Part shown: piece by piece, positions 6,987 to 13,671 of the stretch
Position numbering within the stretch: position 1 is the stretch's first letter
How the letters are laid out: every line of letters begins with the position of its first letter
Made by a program: the position numbers and the translations under genes
NCBI GenBank assembly: GCA_002401445.1
Contig: NVTD01000001.1
Location: forward strand, 1 to 52,507
Direction of reading: 5' to 3'
From: Candidatus Wolfebacteria bacterium
GTDB lineage: Bacteria > Patescibacteriota > Minisyncoccia > Phycocordibacterales > GCA-2401445
DNA length: 52,507 nucleotides
The notes under the pieces: generated by a model
Seen by the model: the letters and a program-made list of their open reading frames with translations, nothing else
The model's database searches: none
What the model was told of the DNA's origin: nothing

Positions 6987-7196
6987 TTACTTCTTTGCTT
7001 TTGCCTCTCTTGCCTTGAACTTCTCAACGCGCCCTGCTGTATCAAGAACCTTGTCAGTTCCAGTATAAAATGGGTGGCAGGCGCTACAAATCTCAACCTC
7101 TATGTTTTCCATGGTTGAACCTGTCTTAAATGTATTTCCACATGCACATTTTACTGATGCTTGTGGGAAATATGTTGGGTGAATTTCTTTCTTCAT
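6987..7196 (-). CDS. rpmE: Large ribosomal subunit protein bL31
   Basis: A 69-aa L31 protein starting [12 protein letters not shown] and carrying the zinc-binding CACG...CSAC cysteine pairs ([13 protein letters not shown] and [12 protein letters not shown]), so it is the zinc (C+) form. The C-terminus reads [15 protein letters not shown], as is usual. Start supported by alignment to the family and by a leaderless-type promoter 8 nt upstream. It is followed by a strong terminator. Confidence 0.96.
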   Translation of the reverse strand: MKKEIHPTYFPQASVKCACGNTFKTGSTMENIEVEICSACHPFYTGTDKVLDTAGRVEKFKAREAKAKK

Positions 7197-7204
7197 GAGA
7201 TGAG

Positions 7205-7233
7205 ACTATACCAAGTTTTTGGAATTTGTGCAA
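7205..7233 (-). promoter_or_regulatory. rpmE promoter, leaderless type
   Basis: Minus strand: TTGCAC, 17 nt ending in TGG, TATAGT; then CTCATCTC (8 nt) and the ATG at 7196. The architecture matches rpsB. Confidence 0.75.
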
Positions 7234-7244
7234 ATGCTCATACA

Positions 7245-7273
7245 TTGACGTACATTAGTCAATATTGTACTAT
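7245..7273 (+). promoter_or_regulatory. Promoter of the 180-aa hypothetical gene
   Basis: TTGACG, 17 nt, TACTAT on the plus strand, back-to-back with the rpmE promoter. Predicted start of transcription near 7280. Confidence 0.6.
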
Positions 7274-7379
7274 CCATGTGAACCTACGCGTCCGTGTAAC
7301 AGCCAATATGTCGAGTGACATATATGCCGTGGTCATCATTCTGATCGTTGCACTTGACGCTGAATATAGGAACATTGAC

Positions 7380-7922
7380 ATGAAATTGAACATAGATCCA
7401 ACAATACATGAAACTGAAGTTGCTCAACGACATCTTAAGAACCATATTGCAACTAACCAAATAAAGGAAAGTAGAAGGGTCTACACGTCACTTATGTGCG
7501 ACGGAGGTATTATCTCTGCAAGAGTCTCCACAGAACTTATTGAAGCGAAACTCCTCGGTAACAACCCTCCTTATTCTTTTTCGTTCGTAACATTCACTAA
7601 AACGGGAGAGGATGCAAACTGGCTTATTTTGAATTCTTGGTTTCGTCAGTCAGATAAGTTCTGGCTACAATTGGAAATGAATTTCAGCAAATGGCCCATC
7701 TCAATCTTGGACCTGGGATGGATCAGCGACAATTGTCACCAACTGAGATCCATCTATACTGCCTTAAGGAGAGAGGGGTGTGTGGATGGTGCGAATTTCC
7801 TTCGCGAGTGCCGAGAGGGTCCCTTTAAAGAATTCATTAAATCATTCCTTAAAGAAGGTGAGCCGGGTATTGATGCCCGGTTTGCGCGATCCTTTAAGAT
7901 ACCCTCAAATGAAAAGGATTGA
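7380..7922 (+). CDS. Hypothetical protein, about 180 aa
   Basis: Not recognised. It is a soluble-looking mixed alpha/beta protein: MKLNIDPTIHETEVAQRHLK at the start, then a Trp-rich middle (GEDANWLILNSWF, DKFWLQLEMNFSKWP) and a charged C-terminal helix region (RECREGPFKEFIKSFLKEGE). I chose 7380 because AGGA sits 8 nt upstream. An in-frame ATG at 7308 would add 24 residues including a hydrophobic stretch (YAVVIILIVALD), which could be a signal anchor. It is one of few plus-strand genes in this part, has its own promoter (7245-7273) and a strong terminator, so it is expressed alone. Confidence 0.65.
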   Translation: MKLNIDPTIHETEVAQRHLKNHIATNQIKESRRVYTSLMCDGGIISARVSTELIEAKLLGNNPPYSFSFVTFTKTGEDANWLILNSWFRQSDKFWLQLEMNFSKWPISILDLGWISDNCHQLRSIYTALRREGCVDGANFLRECREGPFKEFIKSFLKEGEPGIDARFARSFKIPSNEKD

Positions 7923-7934
7923 ACAGCTTTTACC

Positions 7935-7970
7935 CACCCGACTTCGCAAGAAGTCGGGTGTTCTTTTTTT
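7935..7970 (+). terminator. Terminator of the 180-aa hypothetical gene
   Basis: CACCCGACTT ... AAGTCGGGTG (10-bp stem, 6-nt loop), then TTCTTTTTTT on the plus strand, 13 nt after the stop. Confidence 0.9.
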
Positions 7971-7991
7971 AAATTTCTAGATCTTCTTTTT

Positions 7992-9317
7992 CTACTGCCC
8001 AAACTCCTTCAGTGGATCAATCATGTTCTCTTGGATATCTTGCGCTTTTGCCATAACTCCACGGCCATAAAACGCATTCTTGTCTTTCCACCAGTTACCA
8101 CCTGCATAATATCGTAGTGCTGCTTCATTTTCCGCACTATATCCTCCTTCATCAGCCCCTAGGTCAGATAGGAATAGTGCTGTTGCGGTTATTGCATCCC
8201 TTGGATTCCAAGGATTTGCTGGGCTGTTTCCTGTGATTCTTGCAATTTGTTTCTCAAATATTGCCCATGTTGAAGGTATAAACTGTGATGGCCCCATAGC
8301 CCCTCCCCATCCATTACCCCACGGACAAGATAGCGGCATTACGTCCGGATTAAATCCAAGAGCATTAACAATGCGCAGATATGGCTTATGGTCACGTGTT
8401 GGTTTCATTATTTCTCTCCAACCTTTTGAAGCTGGATCTCCTAATCTGTTACAAGTACCTACATTTTCTCCTAAGTTAGATTCTTGTTTTAGAATTCCTA
8501 ATATAAATGCAGGACGAACACCAGTACCAGCACTTGCCTCCTCTGCAAATCGAAGAGCATCTCCAAAAGGAATAGCTGCACTGTCACGGAGGGCAAACAA
8601 GGTCGAACGAATCTCGGCTGCTCGTTTACTACGCTCAGCGATCACCTCTTTGTATCCTGCCTCTTTTTTCTTGCTCACGTGCAAGAGATCTTGTTTCTGA
8701 TCCTCACGTCTCTCAACTACTCTTTTTTGAGCCTCTATATCCACACGTGCATCAATTGCCTGTTTTCTTTTACCATCCAGTGCTTCACGCTCTACTTCGG
8801 TCGCGGCCTTAATATCACTGATCTCCTCGAATAGAGTTCGCAGTGAATTATTAATTATTGCAAATGTATCAATATCTAGAAAAAAATCAGACAAATTGTC
8901 CTGTGACAACATTATCTCTGTTAAAGAAAAGGCACTCACTTCATCAGTACGCCTCATGATCTTTGCTAGAGATTCCTTTCCACGAGCGACCTGGTCTTCT
9001 AGTGATGCTATTGTAGATGTCTTTTCCTTTATCCCGTCCCCAAGATTTCCGATGGTTATGTTTCTTGATTTAATATTTAATTTTGCTTTGTTTATTTGTG
9101 AAGTAAGAATGGATATATCACGTTGTATTGAACCACTCTCCTTTTTTTGTACATCAAGAACAACCTGCTGTTCAGCAATCTCCTCTTCGACCTGTGACAG
9201 TTCTGCACGAAGCTTTGCTTCTCGCTGATCAACAGCACCTTGTGCAAACGCAGAGCTACTGACCAAAAGACCCAGTATTATGCAAAGGGTTATCAGTCTT
9301 GTGGACAATAATTTCAT
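7992..9317 (-). CDS. Secreted coiled-coil murein hydrolase with lytic transglycosylase domain
   Basis: 441 aa. Residues 1-25 are a signal peptide (MKLLSTRLITLCIILGLLVS, cleavage near SSAFAQG). About residues 30-250 form a long coiled coil (REAKLRAELSQVEEEIAEQQ onward), as in EnvC/PcsB-like proteins that dock to division or export machinery. The C-terminal 180 residues are a lytic-transglycosylase fold: catalytic-Glu type ILGILKQESNLG, GAMGPSQFIPSTW and NPRDAITATALFLSDLGA. It should cut peptidoglycan outside the membrane, possibly under control of the coiled coil. Start at 9317 by the signal peptide and a TGGTATACT box 7 nt upstream; the longer frame to 9389 reads back through the rplY terminator. 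Confidence 0.88.
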   Translation of the reverse strand: MKLLSTRLITLCIILGLLVSSSAFAQGAVDQREAKLRAELSQVEEEIAEQQVVLDVQKKESGSIQRDISILTSQINKAKLNIKSRNITIGNLGDGIKEKTSTIASLEDQVARGKESLAKIMRRTDEVSAFSLTEIMLSQDNLSDFFLDIDTFAIINNSLRTLFEEISDIKAATEVEREALDGKRKQAIDARVDIEAQKRVVERREDQKQDLLHVSKKKEAGYKEVIAERSKRAAEIRSTLFALRDSAAIPFGDALRFAEEASAGTGVRPAFILGILKQESNLGENVGTCNRLGDPASKGWREIMKPTRDHKPYLRIVNALGFNPDVMPLSCPWGNGWGGAMGPSQFIPSTWAIFEKQIARITGNSPANPWNPRDAITATALFLSDLGADEGGYSAENEAALRYYAGGNWWKDKNAFYGRGVMAKAQDIQENMIDPLKEFGQ

Positions 9318-9324
9318 ACCTACC

Positions 9325-9330
9325 AGTATA
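9325..9330 (-). promoter_or_regulatory. -10 box of the transglycosylase gene, leaderless type
   Basis: TGG TATACT (extended -10) on the minus strand, 7 nt before the ATG at 9317. No clear -35: that place is taken by the rplY terminator stem. Confidence 0.6.
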
Positions 9331-9362
9331 CCAAAAAACAGCCCGCAATAGCGGGCTGTTTT
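9331..9362 (-). terminator. Terminator between rplY and the transglycosylase gene
   Basis: AACAGCCCGC, loop AATA, GCGGGCTGTT (10-bp perfect stem). On the minus strand it is followed by a T-run (TTTTTTGG). It lies beyond the 182-bp inverted-repeat element. Confidence 0.85.
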
Positions 9363-9376
9363 AATAAGGTATATTT

Positions 9377-9558
9377 GGAGCCCATCCACTATCTCACCGC
9401 AATAAGTGAAAAAACGAGCTTGTCGACTGAAATCCCTAAATTTTTACTACAAATCATCTATTTTGTCTCAGTAATGTTCACATTGCCTCATCAAAATATA
9501 TAATTTGTAACAAAAATTTCAATAATTTCAGAACGACATGAGATAGTGGATGGGCTCC
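9377..9558. repeat. 182-bp element with 20-bp perfect terminal inverted repeats
   Basis: GGAGCCCATCCACTATCTCA at 9377-9396 is exactly complementary to TGAGATAGTGGATGGGCTCC at 9539-9558. The interior also pairs: GTCGACTGAAAT with ATTTCAG..CGAC, TAAATTTTTACTACAAAT with ATTTGTAACAAAAATTT, TATTTTG with CAAAATA, and AATG-TTCA-CATT at the tip. The whole element can thus fold into one rod with an asymmetric internal loop of about 25 nt (around 9397-9421). It begins 5 nt after the rplY stop. No ORF. Either a MITE-like insertion or a structured RNA in the rplY 3' region. Confidence 0.85.
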
Positions 9559-9562
9559 TAGA

Positions 9563-10213
9563 CTATTTATCTTCCTTTGAGGCCTCTTCAGGTGCTTCTT
9601 CACCCTTTCCTTTTTGTTCTACCTCGATTGCATCCATGTCGACTGCTGCTGATTCTTCTTCAGCTTCCTCCTTAACTTCTTCCGCAACAATCACCACATC
9701 CTCTCCTTGAACCATAGAGGTAACTCCCTCTGGTAGTTTCAGATCTTTTACATCAATCTGACTTCCAATAACATCAAGTTTAGTTAGATCAACTTCAATA
9801 TCTGACGGTAGATCTTTTGGCATCGCTTCAACTTGTAGTTCATGCATCACCTTAACAAGGTTAGCTCCCAGACCCTTAACTGCAGGTGATTCTCCTTCGA
9901 AACGAAGAGGTACTGCAACTTGAACCTTCTTGCCTTTCTCAATAATATAAAAATCTGCATGTCTAAATTGACTTGTCACTGGATCACGATCTACATCATG
10001 AATGAGAGCTTCAAGATCACCTTTTGAGGTCTTCAAAGTAATAACTGCTGATTCTCCTGCTTGATCCCAAACCTTTCCAAATTCTTTTTGAGAAATCGTC
10101 ACTGGAGTATTTTCCTCCTTTGGACCATAAAAAACAGCTGGCATAAGTCCGCCTGCTCGTAAAACACTATTCTTTTGACTGGCATCACGTGCCTCTGTGG
10201 TTAGAGATATCAT
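9563..10213 (-). CDS. rplY: Large ribosomal subunit protein bL25 (CTC form)
   Basis: 216 aa, the long TL5/CTC type with an N-terminal 5S-rRNA-binding beta-barrel (about residues 1-90; LRAGGLMPAVFYGPKE, IHDVDRDPVTSQFRHADFY) and a C-terminal CTC domain (VPLRFEGESPAVKGLGANLV, LPEGVTSMVQGEDVVIVA). The last 35 residues are an acidic tail (EEVKEEAEEESAAVDMD). Start supported by a promoter whose -10 ends 6 nt upstream. It is followed by the 182-bp inverted-repeat element and then a terminator. Confidence 0.95.
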   Translation of the reverse strand: MISLTTEARDASQKNSVLRAGGLMPAVFYGPKEENTPVTISQKEFGKVWDQAGESAVITLKTSKGDLEALIHDVDRDPVTSQFRHADFYIIEKGKKVQVAVPLRFEGESPAVKGLGANLVKVMHELQVEAMPKDLPSDIEVDLTKLDVIGSQIDVKDLKLPEGVTSMVQGEDVVIVAEEVKEEAEEESAAVDMDAIEVEQKGKGEEAPEEASKEDK

Positions 10214-10219
10214 TGAATG

Positions 10220-10247
10220 AGTATACTGAATTTTTGAGAAAAGGCAA
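10220..10247 (-). promoter_or_regulatory. rplY promoter, leaderless type
   Basis: Minus strand: TTGCCT, 16 nt, TATACT; then CATTCA (6 nt) and the ATG at 10213. Confidence 0.65.
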
Positions 10248-10255
10248 GGTAGTTG

Positions 10256-10876
10256 CTAATTGCAAACATTATCTCCAGGATAGAACCATTCTTTATTTTG
10301 ATCCTTACAAAACTTAGGCTGTGAACCAAATTCATACCAAATACACTTTGAAGTATTCTGCGATCCACCGTCATTTTCTGCATCAATACCGGTGCAAGGA
10401 TCCTCAAATTTCATCATAAATCCATATGTTCTATAGCCATCATTTGCATTTGCCACATAGTAATAATTATATGCATCAGAGCCTTTATTACAAAGAGGGT
10501 CTCCTGTAAGTTTCATGTATGGAGAAAGATCACTCACAAGAGCAGTCCACTCAGAATTTTCATCTGCTATTTGCTCTGGTGTACACTGTGAATCTTTCAA
10601 TGTTGCAACCTGTTTTGGGTAATGACCATTATCGGCTAAATATAACTCTAAAGACAACTCTATCCTTTTTACATCAGCAAGACGCTGTGCATTTCTGGTA
10701 CTTACTTTTACACTCTCATATCCCGCAAGAGCAAGACTAGTCATAAGAGTAATGATCGACACAGCAACCATTATCTCAACCAGGGTAAATCCCTCACCTT
10801 TTTTTGCGTTCCGCAAAAAAAGGTGAGGGATAAACCCCCTCTTGAATAGTCTTTTTTGAGATAATATTTTAAACAT
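10256..10876 (-). CDS. Type IV prepilin / pseudopilin
   Basis: 206 aa. The prepilin-peptidase site GEGFTLVEIMVAVSII (G before F, E at +5) is followed by the usual hydrophobic N-terminal helix and a SLALAGYESVKVSTRNAQR.ADVKRIELSLELYLADNGHYP region, typical of pilins and general-secretion pseudopilins. The C-terminal globular part has six Cys (for example QCTPEQIAD, DPLCNKG, DPCTGID, KCIWYE, FCKDQ, NVCN), enough for three disulfides. Start at 10876: the ATG lies one base after the stop of the upstream gene. The leader peptide is encoded by an 18-bp perfect inverted repeat (10791-10829). Probably assembled by a type IV pilus or com-like machine elsewhere. Confidence 0.88.
   Translation of the reverse strand: MFKILSQKRLFKRGFIPHLFLRNAKKGEGFTLVEIMVAVSIITLMTSLALAGYESVKVSTRNAQRLADVKRIELSLELYLADNGHYPKQVATLKDSQCTPEQIADENSEWTALVSDLSPYMKLTGDPLCNKGSDAYNYYYVANANDGYRTYGFMMKFEDPCTGIDAENDGGSQNTSKCIWYEFGSQPKFCKDQNKEWFYPGDNVCN
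10791..10829. repeat. 18-bp perfect inverted repeat in the prepilin leader coding region
   Basis: CCCTCACCTTTTTTTGCG, 3-nt loop TTC, CGCAAAAAAAGGTGAGGG. It encodes the segment just before the prepilin cleavage site and includes A7/T7 tracts. Confidence 0.9.
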
Positions 10877-10877
10877 A

Positions 10878-11132
10878 CTAATACAGAGGTTCAAATGGAT
10901 CTTGCGGAACACCTAGGTCAGGCTCGGAGATTGATTCATTTCCACCATAGGGGAAAACAATAAATGCAATGGAGAATATAAGAATTGAAAATATAACAAG
11001 TACTATTCTTGCTTGAGAAATATTCTCTATAATCCCCGTCTTGAAAACAATACGATACATCAGAGAAGTCTTCTCTAATTCAAATTCTTGTGCTCGATAA
11101 CTGCTTTCATTATGAAAATCTACATCACTCAT
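10878..11132 (-). CDS. Small membrane protein, 84 aa, upstream of the prepilin gene
   Basis: Not recognised. One membrane segment at about residues 42-61 (RIVLVIFSILIFSIAFIVF) is preceded by a hydrophilic N-terminal half and followed by an acidic, Pro-rich tail (GNESISEPDLGVPQDPFEPL). It stops one base before the prepilin ATG and starts 5 nt after the dehydrogenase stop, so the three genes probably share a transcript. A role in pilin assembly is guessed only from its position. Confidence 0.65.
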   Translation of the reverse strand: MSDVDFHNESSYRAQEFELEKTSLMYRIVFKTGIIENISQARIVLVIFSILIFSIAFIVFPYGGNESISEPDLGVPQDPFEPLY

Positions 11133-11136
11133 ATAA

Positions 11137-12105
11137 TTATGATACTACGTTTGGTGGTGTCTCTCCATTAAAGAATGCGATTAGGTTACCACTTGCCAAA
11201 TCTGACATACTCTTTCGTGCTTCTTCTGTCGCAGATGCAATGTGTGGAGTAAGAATCACATTGTCCAAATCTGCTAGACCTGGAGCGAGTATAGGCTCGT
11301 CTTCATAAACATCCATACCAACTCCTGCAATTGTCTTATTCTTTAGTGCCTCAACGACAGCTTTTTCATCCATAACTGGACCACGTGATGTATTGATAAG
11401 GATTGCAGTTTTTTTCATAAGTGCCAATCTCTCTGCATTTACCAAATGACGTGTTGAATCGAGCAATGGAACATTTACTGATACTACATCTGAATTTTTA
11501 AATACATCCTCAGGATTCTTATAAAAGACAGCTCCTAATTCATTCTCAGCACTTGTATTCTGCACGACATCATAATAGATAACATTCATATCAAAGCCAT
11601 TCTTTGCAATCCGCATTATGGTATCTCCAATATGTCCAGCACCAAGCACTCCGAGTGTCTTACCGCGAAGATCTACACCAACAAATAAATTGGGATCCCA
11701 GCCTTGATATTTTCCACCCTTCACAAACTTGTCCGCCTCCACAAGATGTTTCCACAATGCCAATATGAGACCAAATGTATGTTCTGCAACTGGTCGTGTT
11801 AAATCTCCTGGAGTGTTAGTTATAGTAACTCCTCGTTTTTTTGCTTCCTCTAAATCAATATTATTAAAACCAACTGCATAGTTTGCAAAAATTTTAACGC
11901 TTGGTGCTGCATCAAAAACAGACGCATCAATCTTGTCAGTTAGAAGAGGAAGAACTCCTTCGTACTGTCCTTCTGATAGAGTTGTCTTTAATTCTTCTGC
12001 TGTCATGACACCTTCTTTCTCACTAACCGTGACATCATGCCCCGCTTCTTTTAACTTTTCAATTCCACCACCCGGTATATTCCTTGTTACAAAAATCTTT
12101 GCCAT
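11137..12105 (-). CDS. D-isomer-specific 2-hydroxyacid dehydrogenase (glyoxylate/hydroxypyruvate reductase-like)
   Basis: 322 aa, cytosolic. NAD(P)-binding GVLGAGHIGDT lies in the central Rossmann domain. The catalytic triad is intact: Arg in LINTSRGPVMDE, Glu in GVGMDVYEDEP, His in LTPHIASAT. Substrate loop ANYAVGFNNIDLEEAKKRG. It reduces a 2-keto acid such as glyoxylate, hydroxypyruvate or pyruvate to the D-hydroxy acid and could dispose of reducing power in a fermentative cell. It follows fba, separated by about 50 nt of repeat-like sequence. Confidence 0.92.
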   Translation of the reverse strand: MAKIFVTRNIPGGGIEKLKEAGHDVTVSEKEGVMTAEELKTTLSEGQYEGVLPLLTDKIDASVFDAAPSVKIFANYAVGFNNIDLEEAKKRGVTITNTPGDLTRPVAEHTFGLILALWKHLVEADKFVKGGKYQGWDPNLFVGVDLRGKTLGVLGAGHIGDTIMRIAKNGFDMNVIYYDVVQNTSAENELGAVFYKNPEDVFKNSDVVSVNVPLLDSTRHLVNAERLALMKKTAILINTSRGPVMDEKAVVEALKNKTIAGVGMDVYEDEPILAPGLADLDNVILTPHIASATEEARKSMSDLASGNLIAFFNGETPPNVVS

Positions 12106-12157
12106 ATATCAATTAAAAATTAAGATTAAAAGAACCAAGAACCAAAAAGTTCATGGT

Positions 12158-13027
12158 TTAGAGATGATTAAATAATTTTAATCTCTCTTCAACTTTCGCT
12201 TGAACTGCATGTACCGATGATTTCAATATTCTATACGGTGCAACCTCGTCTGGGTTTTCCTGTATCGACTGCTTTAGTGCATCCCGATATGCCACACGAA
12301 TTTCTGTATTAATATGAATCACTGAAACCCCTGCTTTAATGGCTTTTGTAAAATCGTCATCACTAATACCAGAACCTCCATGCAGCACAAGTGGTACTCC
12401 CGTTGCGTTTTTTATTTCGCCAACTCGGTCAACGTTAATTGCAGGATTTCTTCCTTCCTTAAGCATGCCGTGTAAATTACCTACTGCAGGAGCAAGAAGA
12501 TCCACCCCAGTGGCCGCGACAAATTCTTTAGCAATGTCTGGTTTTGTTAGTACTTCATCTGTCGTTTCCGCTCCCTCAGGAATTTCATCTAGTATTTTTG
12601 ATGATTTTCCAATATTGCCAAGTTCTGCTTCAACCAAAATATCAGGATTAACACTTCTCGCATAATCGACACATTTTTTGGTTATTTCAATATTCTCCTC
12701 AGTAGTCACCTTTAAACCATCAAAAATAACTGCATCATATCCCGCGTCAATTGCCTCTTTCACTCCTTCAAAAGAGTACGTATGATCTGCATTAAGAAAG
12801 ATGGGGTAATCATATTCCTCGCGAATACTCTTCACGAGAGCTACCGCTTGCTTCAAGCCAATAAAATCACGCTCTCCTTCTGAAGTACCGATGATTACTG
12901 GCACATCTAGTTTCTGCGCAGCTCTAAATATTCCCCACAATGCCTCTATATTAGAAATATTAAAATGACCGATTGCGACACCCCTCTCTTGTGCATCTGC
13001 GATATACTCGCGTAGTTTCTTTACCAT
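12158..13027 (-). CDS. fba: Class II fructose-bisphosphate aldolase
   Basis: Zinc-dependent aldolase joining DHAP and G3P. The metal and substrate residues are visible in LNADHTYSFEGVKEAIDAGY (zinc His), VEAELGNIG, GNLHGML (His) and VLHGGSGISDDDF (His), ending with HINTEIR. 289 aa from the ATG at 13027, chosen because the family starts near MVKKLREYI and because TGT TAAAAT lies 8 nt upstream; the ATG at 13045 is six codons earlier. With gap and the pentose-phosphate genes nearby it fits a partial glycolysis. Confidence 0.94.
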   Translation of the reverse strand: MVKKLREYIADAQERGVAIGHFNISNIEALWGIFRAAQKLDVPVIIGTSEGERDFIGLKQAVALVKSIREEYDYPIFLNADHTYSFEGVKEAIDAGYDAVIFDGLKVTTEENIEITKKCVDYARSVNPDILVEAELGNIGKSSKILDEIPEGAETTDEVLTKPDIAKEFVAATGVDLLAPAVGNLHGMLKEGRNPAINVDRVGEIKNATGVPLVLHGGSGISDDDFTKAIKAGVSVIHINTEIRVAYRDALKQSIQENPDEVAPYRILKSSVHAVQAKVEERLKLFNHL

Positions 13028-13035
13028 ATGCAGAT

Positions 13036-13041
13036 ATTTTA
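13036..13041 (-). promoter_or_regulatory. -10 box of fba, leaderless type
   Basis: TGT TAAAAT (extended -10) on the minus strand, 8 nt upstream of the ATG at 13027; weak -35. Confidence 0.45.
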
Positions 13042-13091
13042 ACATAGTTAGACATTTCTATTTACTTGCCGTGCTGAATAACAATGACCTA

Positions 13092-13119
13092 TTGACAAAT
13101 ACAATATATTGTGTATAAT
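13092..13119 (+). promoter_or_regulatory. Near-consensus promoter of the 152-aa gene
   Basis: TTGACA, 16 nt, TATAAT on the plus strand; the ATG at 13133 follows 13 nt after the -10. It is the closest match to the sigma-70 consensus in the window. Confidence 0.8.
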
Positions 13120-13132
13120 CATACTAGAACCT

Positions 13133-13591
13133 ATGAAAAACTTACCTGAACCACTGCTCGACCGTATTTCGAAATTTTTTGACCGTCTGTCAAAAATCAA
13201 AACTTCAACATTCGTACTAGCATCTAGTCTTATGTTTTTAGTTCTATTTATCTCCTTCTACACAGTGATCTCAACTATCAGCAATAGCGTACGTGAGAAA
13301 TGGGCAAATTTCCACCCTAATTATTCTGTTAGTATTGACGACGCGAGAATACTACAAACTCAGAAGGAAAAACAAGACGCTGTTGCGCGATACATCGCTG
13401 GCAAACCAGTAAGCCAACACGACACATGGTGGATATCACCACGGAGCCACTTTGCTCCCATCCGACGCGACCTCATAAAGCAATACGCGGATGAGGAAGT
13501 ACTATCTAGAGAGCAAGCGCGACAACTTCTTGAAATTTCTAGAGACTTTCACTACGCTCGCGCTCCGCTACACGACACAGTGCATCCGTAA
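13133..13591 (+). CDS. Hypothetical single-pass membrane protein, 152 aa
   Basis: Not recognised. A short basic N-terminus (LPEPLLDRISKFFDRLSKIK) is followed by one membrane segment at about residues 26-48 (TFVLASSLMFLVLFISFYTV) and a hydrophilic domain with SREQARQLLEISRDFHYARAP. Start at 13133 because the near-perfect promoter ends 13 nt before it. Monocistronic: a strong promoter and a terminator enclose it, suggesting high expression. Lies between divergent fba and the PfkB-kinase gene. Confidence 0.7.
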   Translation: MKNLPEPLLDRISKFFDRLSKIKTSTFVLASSLMFLVLFISFYTVISTISNSVREKWANFHPNYSVSIDDARILQTQKEKQDAVARYIAGKPVSQHDTWWISPRSHFAPIRRDLIKQYADEEVLSREQARQLLEISRDFHYARAPLHDTVHP

Positions 13592-13611
13592 ACAAAAAAT
13601 GTACTAACATC

Positions 13612-13641
13612 ACGCCACCCACTTCGGGTGGTACTTTTTTT
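13612..13641 (+). terminator. Terminator of the 152-aa membrane protein gene
   Basis: CCACCC, short loop, GGGTGG, then TACTTTTTTT on the plus strand. Confidence 0.85.
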
Positions 13642-13659
13642 ATGACTCTATGAGAATGT

Positions 13660-13665
13660 TATACT
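13660..13665 (+). promoter_or_regulatory. -10 box of the PfkB kinase gene, leaderless type
   Basis: TGT TATACT (extended -10); the ATG at 13672 follows after ATCTTC (6 nt). Confidence 0.55.
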
Positions 13666-13671
13666 ATCTTC

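Noticed and set aside
9377-9558. 6S RNA gene
   Set aside because: Length and rod shape agree, but no recognisable 6S consensus was seen and the ends are far more perfectly paired than usual, so it is listed only as an inverted-repeat element.
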